Virus record (IMG/VR): IMGVR_UViG_3300046642_000522 | Span: 1 to 47,647 of that record | Source: a virus | Strand: one strand, 5' to 3' | DNA: 47,647 nt | Shown: in pieces, positions 1 to 7,244 of the stretch | Position numbering within the stretch: position 1 is the stretch's first letter | Layout of the letters: each line of letters begins with the position of its first letter | Program-made: the position numbers and the translations under genes | Notes under the pieces: generated by a model | The model's database searches: none | Told to the model about the DNA's origin: nothing | Seen by the model: only the letters and a program-made list of their open reading frames with translations

Positions 1-121
1 CACGAAGGAACGGCAAAAACTCTTCATTCCAGTACAGCTGATCGAGTCGGCGGTCCGACTCCAAGGCTCGCCAGAACTCCTCCGTAAGATCTTCGGCTAG
101 GCAGGGCGTGACTTCGCTCAC
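1..121 (-). CDS. Hypothetical protein, N-terminal part (runs off the left edge)
   Basis: A GTG start at 121 follows a GGAGGAG ribosome site with 5-base spacing and overlaps the stop of the preceding gene as GTGA. Forty codons are present (begins MSEVTPCLAEDLTEEFWRAL) before the edge. If position 1 is joined to position 47647, the frame continues without a stop into the frame at 47430..47647, giving a protein of about 112 residues rich in acidic and Trp residues. No family recognised. The strong start and coupling make the gene itself likely; the join is inference. Confidence 0.7.
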   Translation of the reverse strand, partial: MSEVTPCLAEDLTEEFWRALESDRRLDQLYWNEEFLPFLR

Positions 122-483
122 TTCGACTCCTCCGAACCGAGCGCGGCTAGGGCTGCTCGAACGGCTCCCTTCTGATGTGCGAATCCGCCTGCCTGCATGT
201 ACTTCTCATCCTCACGCAATATGGCTACCGCCGCATCACGCTGTTGCTCCAGGCCGTGTGCAATCTCGGCCATTTCTGCTGTATCGCCTCGGGCAGAATC
301 TACACTGCCCTCGAACCGCATGAGCCGTGCCCTAAACTCATCGCGTTCCGACTCCAGTTCCTTGACCCGCGCCACGAGCGCTACAAGAATCCTCCGCCCC
401 TCAGATGTCCACATGATGCTCGGGCGTTCAATGAGCCGCTTGGCTGTCTCGGCGGCATTGGCGGGCGTAATTGCTTCGCTCAT
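118..483 (-). CDS. Small hypothetical protein, paralogue of 566..916
   Basis: 121 residues from the ATG at 483, which overlaps the stop of the 29-residue membrane protein gene as ATGA; an upstream ATG at 522 is less likely. It shares with the gene at 566..916 the order ITPANA near the N-terminus, LVARVxELE, QQRDAAVxILR and ALAALGxEExK at the C-terminus, so the two are an old tandem duplication with a tiny gene between them. The centre is predicted helical or coiled coil. No function recognised; it belongs to the small-gene end of the early block. Confidence 0.75.
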   Translation of the reverse strand: MSEAITPANAAETAKRLIERPSIMWTSEGRRILVALVARVKELESERDEFRARLMRFEGSVDSARGDTAEMAEIAHGLEQQRDAAVAILREDEKYMQAGGFAHQKGAVRAALAALGSEESK

Positions 484-569
484 ACTGGTACGTGTGGAAG
501 AATCAACAGAACAATGGCCCATGCCAACAAACCCGCCGTTACTATCCAGAGCGCTTCGTTAAGACTCAT
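480..569 (-). CDS. 29-residue single-span membrane protein
   Basis: The ATG at 569 has a perfect GAGGAG site 5 bases upstream and overlaps the previous stop as ATGA; its own stop overlaps the next start as ATGA. After a short N-terminus (MSLNEALW) the rest is one hydrophobic segment ending in LPHVPV. The double coupling and good ribosome site argue for a real gene despite its size. Function unknown; a small membrane effector is one possibility, not shown by the sequence. Confidence 0.6.
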   Translation of the reverse strand: MSLNEALWIVTAGLLAWAIVLLILPHVPV

Positions 570-916
570 TTCGTCTCCTCCGCGCCGAGCGCGGCCAGTG
601 CGTCAGCTACATAGCCGTTCTTTCGCGTTGCTAGGTCGGATGACTGCTGCGCTGCCCGTAGTATGTCCACCGCCGCATCGCGCTGCTGCTTCCATGCAAG
701 TTGCGCAACTTCGCGCTCATTCAGAGCAATTTCCTCGTAGGACATGGCAACCCACGTCTTGCCACCATCCAAACTCTTACGCGGCCGGAGATATTCAAGT
801 TCCTCAACCCGCGCCACGAGGGCCTGAACGAGTTGCGCCACCTTGAAGTCCGATGGGAAACGAAGTACGTAATCCTTTGCTATCTCAACGGCGTTTGCAG
901 GCGTGATCTCTAACAT
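566..916 (-). CDS. Small hypothetical protein, paralogue of 118..483
   Basis: 116 residues from ATG 916 with GGAG 6 bases upstream; a TTG at 928 is the alternative. It overlaps the end of the transglycosylase-like gene. It has the same block order as 118..483 (ITPANA, ALVARVEELE, KQQRDAAVDILR, ALAALGAEETK). Its middle carries the sequence SLDGGKTWVAMSYEEIALNE, absent from the paralogue. Predicted mostly helical. Function unknown. Confidence 0.75.
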   Translation of the reverse strand: MLEITPANAVEIAKDYVLRFPSDFKVAQLVQALVARVEELEYLRPRKSLDGGKTWVAMSYEEIALNEREVAQLAWKQQRDAAVDILRAAQQSSDLATRKNGYVADALAALGAEETK

Positions 917-1371
917 GGCGGACTCCAATGAGACTTATATCCGGCCTGCCAAGCCTGCACCATTTGGTCAATTTGTTGCTGACCGTCCAAGGATGTAACG
1001 GGTATGCCTGCTCGTCCCGCAGGAGTGACATCGTAGACGCCGCCATATGGGATAAATTGCGGAGCGCCGTACGCCCCTGAGCTCGGGTTAACCAGGTGCG
1101 GATCGAACGTCCCGCCCGTCTCGCGAGAGACAACCTGGGTGATGCAGGGTGCAAATGCGCCTGCCTTGGTATTGATGGCTCCGATTACCGCATCTGGAGT
1201 TCCTGAATTGCAAGCGACCGTGCAGGCGTCTGCGGACGTGACCCAACTGTCATCCGGCCACCCAAGACGCTCAACCAGTGCGCCATGAAGCGCGGCCAGG
1301 AAGATGAGGATGGCTATTAGTGTTCCGACAAAGATTAGGAACTCCGAGACGAACGTGAGTGCGTTTCTCAT
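910..1371 (-). CDS. Membrane-anchored lytic transglycosylase-like protein
   Basis: 153 residues from ATG 1371. An N-terminal transmembrane segment (about residues 9-30) is followed by a small domain with the pattern SRETGGTFDPHLVNPSSGAY then GAPQF, resembling the catalytic Glu plus NPxSGAxGxxQF signature of SLT-type transglycosylases and resuscitation-factor-like folds. If so it cleaves peptidoglycan outside the membrane. The domain is short and ends SHWSPPC. It sits in the early block, away from the endolysin at 11112..12302, so a role in entry, exclusion or spread is as possible as lysis. Family call from motif only. Confidence 0.5.
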   Translation of the reverse strand: MRNALTFVSEFLIFVGTLIAILIFLAALHGALVERLGWPDDSWVTSADACTVACNSGTPDAVIGAINTKAGAFAPCITQVVSRETGGTFDPHLVNPSSGAYGAPQFIPYGGVYDVTPAGRAGIPVTSLDGQQQIDQMVQAWQAGYKSHWSPPC

Positions 1372-1397
1372 GATCGCACTCTTGTCTGTGTGTTCAT
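1368..1397 (-). CDS. Possible 9-residue leader peptide upstream of the transglycosylase-like gene
   Basis: ATG 1397 has an AGGAGG site 4 bases upstream and overlaps the previous stop as ATGA. It reads MNTQTRVRS and stops in an ATGA overlap with the start at 1371, whose own ribosome site is weak. The tiny frame could deliver ribosomes to the next gene by coupling. It may equally be only the remnant of a ribosome site. Confidence 0.25.
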   Translation of the reverse strand: MNTQTRVRS

Positions 1398-1693
1398 GAT
1401 TCCTCCTGCTTCTTGGCAAACTCCTGCCCTTCGCCGTAACCAGCTTCCGTAAGCCAATGCGCTATTGCTGCGTTGTCCTCTGGCATGCCTTCACCACCCC
1501 AGAAGTCCGTCGCTATTCTTCGCAGTGTCAGCGCCAGCCGATCACGGTCGGCTTCCGCCCTCTGTAGTTTCCTGCGAGTCGCGTCGATGGTTGCAAGCAG
1601 TTTTGCGAAAGTCTCCTCACTGCACCAAGCTGAGCCACTAGCTCTCACTGTCTGTTCTTGCTCTGCCGTCAGCTGTGGCGCTGGCTCACTCAT
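1394..1693 (-). CDS. Small coiled-coil hypothetical protein
   Basis: 99 residues. The ATG at 1693 lies within the last codons of the preceding gene (8-base overlap). Residues 25-60 (TFAKLLATIDATRRKLQRAE and following) look like a coiled coil. The C-terminus is acidic and aromatic, then a short Lys/Glu tail. It resembles the many small helical early phage proteins; no named family. Good coupling on both sides supports it. Confidence 0.7.
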   Translation of the reverse strand: MSEPAPQLTAEQEQTVRASGSAWCSEETFAKLLATIDATRRKLQRAEADRDRLALTLRRIATDFWGGEGMPEDNAAIAHWLTEAGYGEGQEFAKKQEES

Positions 1694-1928
1694 TAATAAC
1701 CACCATAGGCTCTATCACATGCGCTCCCTCTCCATATGGCAAGTCGAGGATTATGTAATCGAGTATCGCCATCGCCTCGGCGGCCTGCTCTGGCGACGTA
1801 AAGTACGCCAGCGGTGTGATAACGACGCCGTGATCTATGTAGAGCACGATGGACTTACGTCCCGGCAGTTCGCCAATGTGCAACGCCGGATGAGACTTGT
1901 GTTCACGTGCCCAGCCGTGGTAGTTCAT
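1686..1928 (-). CDS. Small hypothetical protein
   Basis: 80 residues, ATG 1928 overlapping the upstream stop as ATGA. It begins MNYHGWAREHKSHPALHIG and has alternating hydrophobic strands (SIVLYIDHGVVITPLAYF) followed by a helix (SPEQAAEAMAILDYIIL), so probably a small alpha/beta fold. No motif identifies it. Confidence 0.7.
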   Translation of the reverse strand: MNYHGWAREHKSHPALHIGELPGRKSIVLYIDHGVVITPLAYFTSPEQAAEAMAILDYIILDLPYGEGAHVIEPMVVINE

Positions 1929-2233
1929 ATACTCGCCTTAGTCGGTTCGTCGAATGTCAACTGACGATTCATCTTGGGCCGTGGAGCCCGTGCTGCTTTC
2001 GGCGGGACGAACACCGGCTCAGCATTCCGCCAGGGATATAGGGTGCCCGTTTCGGCGCAGTAGTCGGCCCGCATGGCACCTGGCCCGTGTTCGTAGCCGC
2101 AGAATCCATAGGGCTTGCGATTGGAGTTGCAACGGCCACAGCGATGGTCGGGAAGCTCGCCAGCAGGCACAGTCTCTTCGGGCATGACCGTCTGAGCCCA
2201 TTGGCTGAAACAGCTCATCGGTTCTTCGCTCAT
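1925..2233 (-). CDS. Small zinc-binding hypothetical protein
   Basis: 102 residues from ATG 2233, which overlaps the stop of the CAP-domain gene as ATGA; a longer start at 2266 is less likely. Residues around HRCGRCNSNRKPYGFCGY give a CxxC...C cluster with a further Cys in MRADYCAETG, a probable metal site. The C-terminus is basic and proline-rich. Function unknown; one of about eight small Cys-rich proteins in this genome. Confidence 0.7.
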   Translation of the reverse strand: MSEEPMSCFSQWAQTVMPEETVPAGELPDHRCGRCNSNRKPYGFCGYEHGPGAMRADYCAETGTLYPWRNAEPVFVPPKAARAPRPKMNRQLTFDEPTKASI

Positions 2234-3165
2234 CGTCCAGTGCTCGCGCACGTTGGCGGAAGACAAACGGTTCCTGTTCCCGCCACTGCGCCACCTGATG
2301 TGCTCGTTCCACCAGGCAACGTGCTAGCGGGCGCACCACCACTTGACGAATTACCGCCCGTACTTGCAGGTGACCCCGATGAGGGAACAACTGGAATCGT
2401 CGAGCCACAGAGCGGAGGGATGCACTGCACGACACCGCCCGTACCGCTTCCACCACTTGGCGTGGTGAAACCCGTCGAACCGCAGAGCGGGGGCAGGCAG
2501 GCCGGCTGAGGCGCAGGGCTCGGTGTGCCACCGCCACCGCCTGTTGAGCCACAAAGCGGCGGCAGGCACGGACCTGGCTGCGGGTTAGGCACTGGTACGG
2601 GATTCGGACCAGGCTGTGGATTCGGCTGAGGCTGAACGCCGCTCACAGTCGCAAAGTCGCAAGTCCAGCTCTGGAATCCTGCAAATCCTAAGTAGGTTCC
2701 CGTGGCATAGCCACAGCCGAGCGAATTGCCTCCACCGACAATAATCGCCCAGTGCTCAGAACTATTCACAAATTGCTGTAGCGTGGCCGCTGCACTCGTT
2801 CCAGCGCCGTTGCCCGCCGCAATCTCTCCGACAAAGTTTCCCGCCCCGCAGCTAGAGAACAAGGAGAACGTCAGGCTCGCGTTGTGCGTCCCAGGCTGCC
2901 CTGCCGCTGCACGGTCAGCCGCTACCTGGCTCGCAACACAGGTAACCGAAGCCGTGATGACAAGTGGCGGTAGGCCTTGCTGCTGCCGGTATTGGTTTAT
3001 GAGCGTCGCCAAATCGCCTGGTGCGGCCTGGGAGTCTAAAGGCGGCAGTGGGGTCGCAGCCTCCGCCATTCTGATTATTACGACGAACGAGAACATTCCG
3101 ACGAGCACAGTGTAGGCAAAGAGCGCCGTTATCAGCGCTATCCCAGCCGTCTTTAGTCGAAACAT
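2230..3165 (-). CDS. Secreted/anchored CAP-domain (SCP-like) protein with cysteine decapeptide repeats
   Basis: 311 residues; ATG 3165 with AGGAGG 6 bases upstream. An N-terminal transmembrane or signal segment (about 7-33) leads to a CAP/SCP domain (about 45-170): INQYRQQQGLPPL, then GTHNASLTF, VGEIAAGNG and SSEHWAIIVG supply the His/Glu/His positions of the family. A Pro/Gly-rich tail carries four copies of C-[LI]-P-P-x-C-[GA]-S-T separated by Gly/Ser/Pro linkers. CAP proteins act outside the cell; whether this one is an enzyme or a binding module is not known. A second CAP protein lies at 35268..36278. Confidence 0.75.
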   Translation of the reverse strand: MFRLKTAGIALITALFAYTVLVGMFSFVVIIRMAEAATPLPPLDSQAAPGDLATLINQYRQQQGLPPLVITASVTCVASQVAADRAAAGQPGTHNASLTFSLFSSCGAGNFVGEIAAGNGAGTSAAATLQQFVNSSEHWAIIVGGGNSLGCGYATGTYLGFAGFQSWTCDFATVSGVQPQPNPQPGPNPVPVPNPQPGPCLPPLCGSTGGGGGTPSPAPQPACLPPLCGSTGFTTPSGGSGTGGVVQCIPPLCGSTIPVVPSSGSPASTGGNSSSGGAPASTLPGGTSTSGGAVAGTGTVCLPPTCASTGR

Positions 3166-3702
3166 TTATGGCCTCCTGTCTTTCGGAACAGTTAAGAGGG
3201 GCGTTCTAAAGTGCACATGGTACGCTCCACCATTTTTGGTGTTTGGCTCTTCTCCGATAGGACCGCCTGAGGTGATAGTGTGTCCGAAGTCGGCATAGGC
3301 GACAAGCGCGTCTCTGTCGCCAGAGACGTCAAACCGTCCACGCTTGAGGTAGTAGACGACCCCACGAGCGCTGATATGGCTCAACGGCCAGGTGATGCTA
3401 TCAGCCCACAATTCCCATCCTTCACGCTTTTCTTTCAAGCCAACATCGACCCAGGTAGACTCCCACCGACAGTTCTTCAGAAGACGTCCGCCGCGAGAGT
3501 ACCCGATGCTGCCAGTCACCTCATAGCGCTCGAGATGGTCGCGTCTGCTCTGGGCACGAAACTGCTCTTCCGTACAGGTCGCGTAGTTCGGGGCCATGAG
3601 CATGGCGGCGAGCTTCGAAGCGGCAAACGGCGGCTTGTTGATTACCATCGGCAAGTGGTCCAGAAACGACTGGTAGACGAATCCAGCCTGGCGGTCGGTC
3701 AT
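3166..3702 (-). CDS. Hypothetical protein
   Basis: 178 residues from ATG 3702, overlapping the upstream stop as ATGA. Begins MTDRQAGFVYQSFLDHLPMV. The second half is rich in aromatic residues and strands (WESTWVDVGLKEKREGWELW, then YYLKRGRFDVSGDRDALVAY) and ends with AYHVHFRTPLLTV. I recognise no family. Placed directly after the HTH protein, it may share its task, but that is only position. Confidence 0.65.
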   Translation of the reverse strand: MTDRQAGFVYQSFLDHLPMVINKPPFAASKLAAMLMAPNYATCTEEQFRAQSRRDHLERYEVTGSIGYSRGGRLLKNCRWESTWVDVGLKEKREGWELWADSITWPLSHISARGVVYYLKRGRFDVSGDRDALVAYADFGHTITSGGPIGEEPNTKNGGAYHVHFRTPLLTVPKDRRP

Positions 3703-4343
3703 GACTTCTCCTTGCGCATCAGGATGATCTGCTGGCGCCATCGCACGGCATCCTTGCCGAGCTCCTCGATGAGCTTCTCCGGCTTGTCGAACGTCAGCCT
3801 AAGAACGTAGGTGTTCAGCTGGCTCCGTATCGAGCGCAGCAGCATGGTCATTCCGTCGGGCACCTTGCCGTTGCGCTCCTCGACTCGAGTCCGTAGGTCG
3901 CCCTCGGAAAGCTCGATGGCGTCGGCGACATATTCAGCCGCCTCTTCCTGCGTCTTTCCCCGGACTTCCTCGCCAATCACCAGGCTCTTGACCAGGCCCA
4001 TCGCAGCCACCTGTGTTGGCGAGGCCGGCGGCTCCAGTGGGATGAGGTAGATTTCCGCCTGTCTGAGATAGAGATAGGCGTTGGTCTTCGACATGCCCTT
4101 GGAAGCCAGATATGACTCGAAACTGGTATGGCCGAGGAGCTCATACAGCCTCTCATTGCGGATCATGAGCAGGACGACTCCGAGACGCTGCTCGTTCCTC
4201 GAGAGCTCGTTCCGAGCGAAGTCGACGAAGTTGTCCACGTCCGTTGCATACCGGCCGAGCTCCTGCTCGGTCATGACGTCCGGCCGTGCTGGCAGTTCCA
4301 GGTCAGACGCTGCGCGGTCGAGTGCAAGTGCCGTTTTGGCCAC
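3699..4343 (-). CDS. Putative helix-turn-helix DNA-binding protein (ParB/KorB-like core)
   Basis: 214 residues from a GTG at 4343 with GGAG 6 bases upstream. The centre (about 62-125) reads RNERLYELLGHTSFESYLAS, then KGMSKTNAYLYLRQAEIYLI and SPTQVAAMGLVKSLVIGEEV, the helix layout of ParB/KorB-type HTH cores found in many phage and plasmid proteins. The ParB N-terminal nuclease-like domain is absent. The C-terminal half is charged and helical. Likely binds DNA in replication, partition or regulation; the exact role is not shown. Confidence 0.5.
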   Translation of the reverse strand: MAKTALALDRAASDLELPARPDVMTEQELGRYATDVDNFVDFARNELSRNEQRLGVVLLMIRNERLYELLGHTSFESYLASKGMSKTNAYLYLRQAEIYLIPLEPPASPTQVAAMGLVKSLVIGEEVRGKTQEEAAEYVADAIELSEGDLRTRVEERNGKVPDGMTMLLRSIRSQLNTYVLRLTFDKPEKLIEELGKDAVRWRQQIILMRKEKS

Positions 4344-4345
4344 AG

Positions 4346-4567
4346 TCAGCTCCGATCGACGGTCAGATGCTCGAAGAAGCGAATGACGTATTCCAGCGAC
4401 ATCGCCAGATTCACGACGATAACGTCGGCAGCTGCCTCGCCGTTGTTGTTCGCTATTTTGCTCCGTGCTAGCGCTAGATATCCTCGCGCATCAACTAGGT
4501 TCATCCTGAGAGCGTCGATTTCCGTGGTGTCCACCACAACCTTCAGCTGGATCTCCTGGGCGTCCAT
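4346..4567 (-). CDS. Small hypothetical helical protein
   Basis: 73 residues, ATG 4567 preceded by GAGGAGG with 7-base spacing, the clearest ribosome site of this stretch. It begins MDAQEIQLKVVVDTTEIDAL and is largely helical after residue 17. Stop is 2 bases before the GTG of the HTH gene. No family recognised. Confidence 0.65.
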   Translation of the reverse strand: MDAQEIQLKVVVDTTEIDALRMNLVDARGYLALARSKIANNNGEAAADVIVVNLAMSLEYVIRFFEHLTVDRS

Positions 4568-4635
4568 TTCAATTCCTCCTCTACTGATTCATGCATAACG
4601 AACTGCGCTATTTCCTCTTCCAAACTGTTGCTCAT
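4543..4635 (-). CDS. Possible small protein overlapping the resolvase end
   Basis: A 30-residue frame from ATG 4635 (MSNSLEEEIAQFVMHESVEE) overlaps the last 47 bases of the RusA gene and the start of 4346..4567. Its only ribosome-site candidate (AGG) is poor. The frame stays open upstream to a TTG at 4758. Kept as a weak call because it bridges two genes in a block where bridging is the rule. Confidence 0.25.
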   Translation of the reverse strand: MSNSLEEEIAQFVMHESVEEELKWTPRRSS

Positions 4636-5644
4636 ATCGAAACCTGCAAGAGCGGCAGCGGACATAGCTGCGCTTTGAAGTCGGACCACCGCAGTCACTA
4701 CAGGTGCCTCGGGCCGCTTTTGCCCGAAAAGCACGCCAATAGTTTTGACTGCACTCAACAGAACAGAGGGCTTTTTGTGTTTTTGTGAGTGAGCGCGGCT
4801 TACGAAAACTCGTGCCGCAATGGACGCAGACGAGAGCCACGGTTCGGTAGATATCCGAGCATTCCTTTGAGCAAAAGAAAACTGTTTGCTTTCGTCTTAT
4901 ACTCCGAGTAGCTCGATGAATTTCCTTCCCACAGGTTCCGCAGGGAACGTCAATGCCGTTTCGCTGAGCGAGTCCGAAGCATTTGCGACTGCAATACTTG
5001 CGAGCTGATTGGTTGGCCCATTTCCGCCTTGCACCCCAGGACGGATATGTTCGGAACTCTTTGCCGCAAACCTCACACTTTATATAGGGAACAGACGATG
5101 GGACCGCATAGATAATCAGTTCCGTGTGCGGGTCGTCGCTTGCACGGTCAAGGGCGGCATCCAGTTTTTCAACCTGTGCGTCATCCTTCCAAACCAAACC
5201 GTTGCAAGCGTCAAACACGAGCTTGCACATGTTGTCTATATCGCGGCGCTGGCGAGATTTTAGAAAGAACCGTACCCACACGCCAAATGAACTACGGTCA
5301 TCGGCAAACATTTTCGTATGCGTCCGAATGATGGACTCTGCGATGTGGGCCTCTGCCTCACGAGTACCTATTGGCGTATAGACGTGCCCACCTCCGGTGA
5401 TTGCCATGCGGGGGCGTTGCTTCGAGATTGGCTCGCCATTTATGACGAGTTGCACACGAACGCTGGATTTGGATACACCGCGAGGCAGAGGGAATGTGCG
5501 TGGCGGGACGGTAGACTGAAGAGGCATCAGAAGCTCAATCCTTCTGGCGTCAAGCCTCGGGCGGGTGACACCGCGCCGAGGCTCTGATTTACCTTCAAGT
5601 CTACTCTGAATCTCACGCAGCTCTGAAGCCGAAAGTTTCAGCAT
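4589..5644 (-). CDS. RusA-like Holliday junction resolvase fused to four zinc knuckles
   Basis: 351 residues. Residues about 62-182 are RusA: VNGEP-like start, then RDIDNMCKLVFDACNGLVWK and DDAQV, with Asp135, Asp137, Asp145, Asp154 and Asp155 matching the acidic metal-binding residues that cut four-way junctions. RusA is usually about 120 residues. Here about 165 extra residues follow, with four successive CxxC...CxxxC or CxxC units (starting near residues 190, 235, 273 and 317). The first 60 residues are also extra. The start at 5644 has a poor ribosome site; ATG 5527 is an alternative. Likely resolves recombination or replication branches before packaging; the knuckles may bind DNA. Confidence 0.8.
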   Translation of the reverse strand: MLKLSASELREIQSRLEGKSEPRRGVTRPRLDARRIELLMPLQSTVPPRTFPLPRGVSKSSVRVQLVINGEPISKQRPRMAITGGGHVYTPIGTREAEAHIAESIIRTHTKMFADDRSSFGVWVRFFLKSRQRRDIDNMCKLVFDACNGLVWKDDAQVEKLDAALDRASDDPHTELIIYAVPSSVPYIKCEVCGKEFRTYPSWGARRKWANQSARKYCSRKCFGLAQRNGIDVPCGTCGKEIHRATRSIRRKQTVFFCSKECSDIYRTVALVCVHCGTSFRKPRSLTKTQKALCSVECSQNYWRAFRAKAARGTCSDCGGPTSKRSYVRCRSCRFRYEQQFGRGNSAVRYA

Positions 5645-5694
5645 TTATACGGTCCAGCACTCCGGTGGAGGCAATGGGCAGGCGAACGAGAGGC

Positions 5695-6969
5695 TCATTC
5701 AGATACCTCGATACGATTAAACATCGGCAGATCCTCGCTCACCCGCTTCCGGCTCGCCACAACATCGGCCTCTTTGAGCTCGATGCCAATAGCCCGCCGG
5801 TTGAGCCTTCGCGCAACCATCACAGTCGTCCCCGTACCGCTGAACGGGTCGAGTACTACGGCAGGGATAGGTTCACCCGCATCGCAGGTGCAGCCGGGCT
5901 CCCAGCCGATGCTTTGTTCAGCCGCTTCGAGTCGAATCGGATAGCCTGCCGTCTGATGGCGATTCGCTAGGCTTCGCGGACCGTTGGTCGTGCGATTGCC
6001 GGGGTTGCTGTAGCTCTTGTCAACCACCCGCCGCCACTGTGCCCCACACTTCGAGCAGCAGCCGTGCTCGCTGGTCCCCGCCTTGATGCAGCGCTCTGGC
6101 AGGCTCGGCGGGAAGGTGGCGTAGTGCTCGCCGTCATAGTCGCCGGCGCCGGCCGCGCTGAGATCCCACACACTGCGGGAGTTGCGCTGGCCGTCTGGCA
6201 TGATTCCGCCGAGTAGAACGTCCTTGAAACTACTGTTGTTTCGGATACCCCTGCCAGACTCGGTCGTCTTTGGAAGGTCGTACGCTAGGGCGTTGTTCTT
6301 GCCGAATCTCGCTTGCGTCCCCTCCGCCTGCGCCTCCCGTATCGCCCACGCATCGAAGAAGTAGCGACCCTGCTTGGCGAACTGGTAGATCATCTCGTGC
6401 GCCCGAGTCGGACGATCAGCCACACTTTCCGGAATCGGCGCCCGCTTGGCCCACACAATCTCGCTTCGCAAGATCCAGCCGTCATCCTGCATCGCTATGG
6501 CAAGGCGGGCAGGAAGCATCATCAGCGACTTTGGCGGCAGACTCCACGGCTTGAGGCTTCCTGTATTCGATTCGCTCTTTGGATACAGCTTAAGGTTCTG
6601 AAGCATTGGACCATTGATAGGCCGCTGTATTCCACGCTCCTCTTTCCGGCCTTGGTTGCCCCATGAACCCGAATATGCGTCCCCGATATTCAGCCAAAGT
6701 GTCCCATCGTTCCGCACGACCCGCCGACACTCAGCCATGATCTGCACCATGTGCGCCAACCACATCTGCGGCGTCGGCTCCAGCCCGAGCGAGCCACGCC
6801 AACCATCCTCCCACTCCACCGCCGGCAACCCATAATCACGGAGCCCCCAATATGGAGGACTGGTCACGATGCAGTGGACGCATCCTGCCGGCATCGAACG
6901 CAGAACGTCGAGCGTATGACCCTGCTCGATATGCCATGGGAGCGATCCTGAGAGAACATCAGCATTCAT
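5695..6969 (-). CDS. DNA methyltransferase (beta class, N4-cytosine or N6-adenine)
   Basis: 424 residues; ATG 6969 overlaps the upstream stop as ATGA. Catalytic motif TSPPYWGLRDYG lies near residue 37 and the AdoMet-binding motif DPFSGTGTT near residue 385, the order of beta-class amino-methyltransferases. A Cys cluster (HGCCSKCGAQW ... GCTCDAG, about 313-368) sits between them as in many phage enzymes. No restriction nuclease lies beside it, so it is an orphan, likely protecting phage DNA from host restriction or marking it. Target sequence cannot be read from the sequence. Confidence 0.92.
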   Translation of the reverse strand: MNADVLSGSLPWHIEQGHTLDVLRSMPAGCVHCIVTSPPYWGLRDYGLPAVEWEDGWRGSLGLEPTPQMWLAHMVQIMAECRRVVRNDGTLWLNIGDAYSGSWGNQGRKEERGIQRPINGPMLQNLKLYPKSESNTGSLKPWSLPPKSLMMLPARLAIAMQDDGWILRSEIVWAKRAPIPESVADRPTRAHEMIYQFAKQGRYFFDAWAIREAQAEGTQARFGKNNALAYDLPKTTESGRGIRNNSSFKDVLLGGIMPDGQRNSRSVWDLSAAGAGDYDGEHYATFPPSLPERCIKAGTSEHGCCSKCGAQWRRVVDKSYSNPGNRTTNGPRSLANRHQTAGYPIRLEAAEQSIGWEPGCTCDAGEPIPAVVLDPFSGTGTTVMVARRLNRRAIGIELKEADVVASRKRVSEDLPMFNRIEVSE

Positions 6970-7244
6970 ATGGACGCGCAGCCGTACGGACAGAACCTCG
7001 GGCCTTCCATCGGCCGGAGCGTCCTACGCCCACAACCGCGGCAGAGGGTTGCTGCTCCAGCAAAGACCCAGCCCTTCAATGTCAGTGTTGCCGCACGGGT
7101 TTTAACGGTCGTCCCAACTTGGGACGACCATCCCTGACATGTTGCGCACTGTTGCGGCAATCGGTTCTGGGCGATAACGGTCCAGGTCCGATCGCAGTTG
7201 TCGCAGTACGCCGTATATCCCTCCTCGTCAATAAATCGAATCAC
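6966..7244 (-). CDS. Small double zinc-ribbon protein
   Basis: 92 residues from GTG 7244 (GGAGGAG site), overlapping the previous stop as GTGA. Two Cys pairs near the N-terminus (YCDNCDRTW and QCATCQGW) and two near the C-terminus (LCRGCGRR and FCPYGC) suggest two zinc ribbons. The gene contains one copy of the palindrome described at 7107..7129. Function unknown; probably nucleic-acid binding. Confidence 0.75.
   Translation of the reverse strand: MIRFIDEEGYTAYCDNCDRTWTVIAQNRLPQQCATCQGWSSQVGTTVKTRAATLTLKGWVFAGAATLCRGCGRRTLRPMEGPRFCPYGCASI
7107..7129. repeat. Palindrome copy 1 (core CGTCCCAACTTGGGACG)
   Basis: Perfect 11-bp arms around a single central base; the 17-bp core matches the copies at 15597, 27031 (one mismatch) and 34027. 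This copy is inside the coding sequence of the zinc-ribbon protein, encoding SSQVGTT. Confidence 0.85.

Noticed and set aside
4543-4758. 71-codon frame from TTG 4758
   Set aside because: Overlaps the resolvase end by 170 bases and has no ribosome site; only the short version from 4635 was kept, at low confidence.
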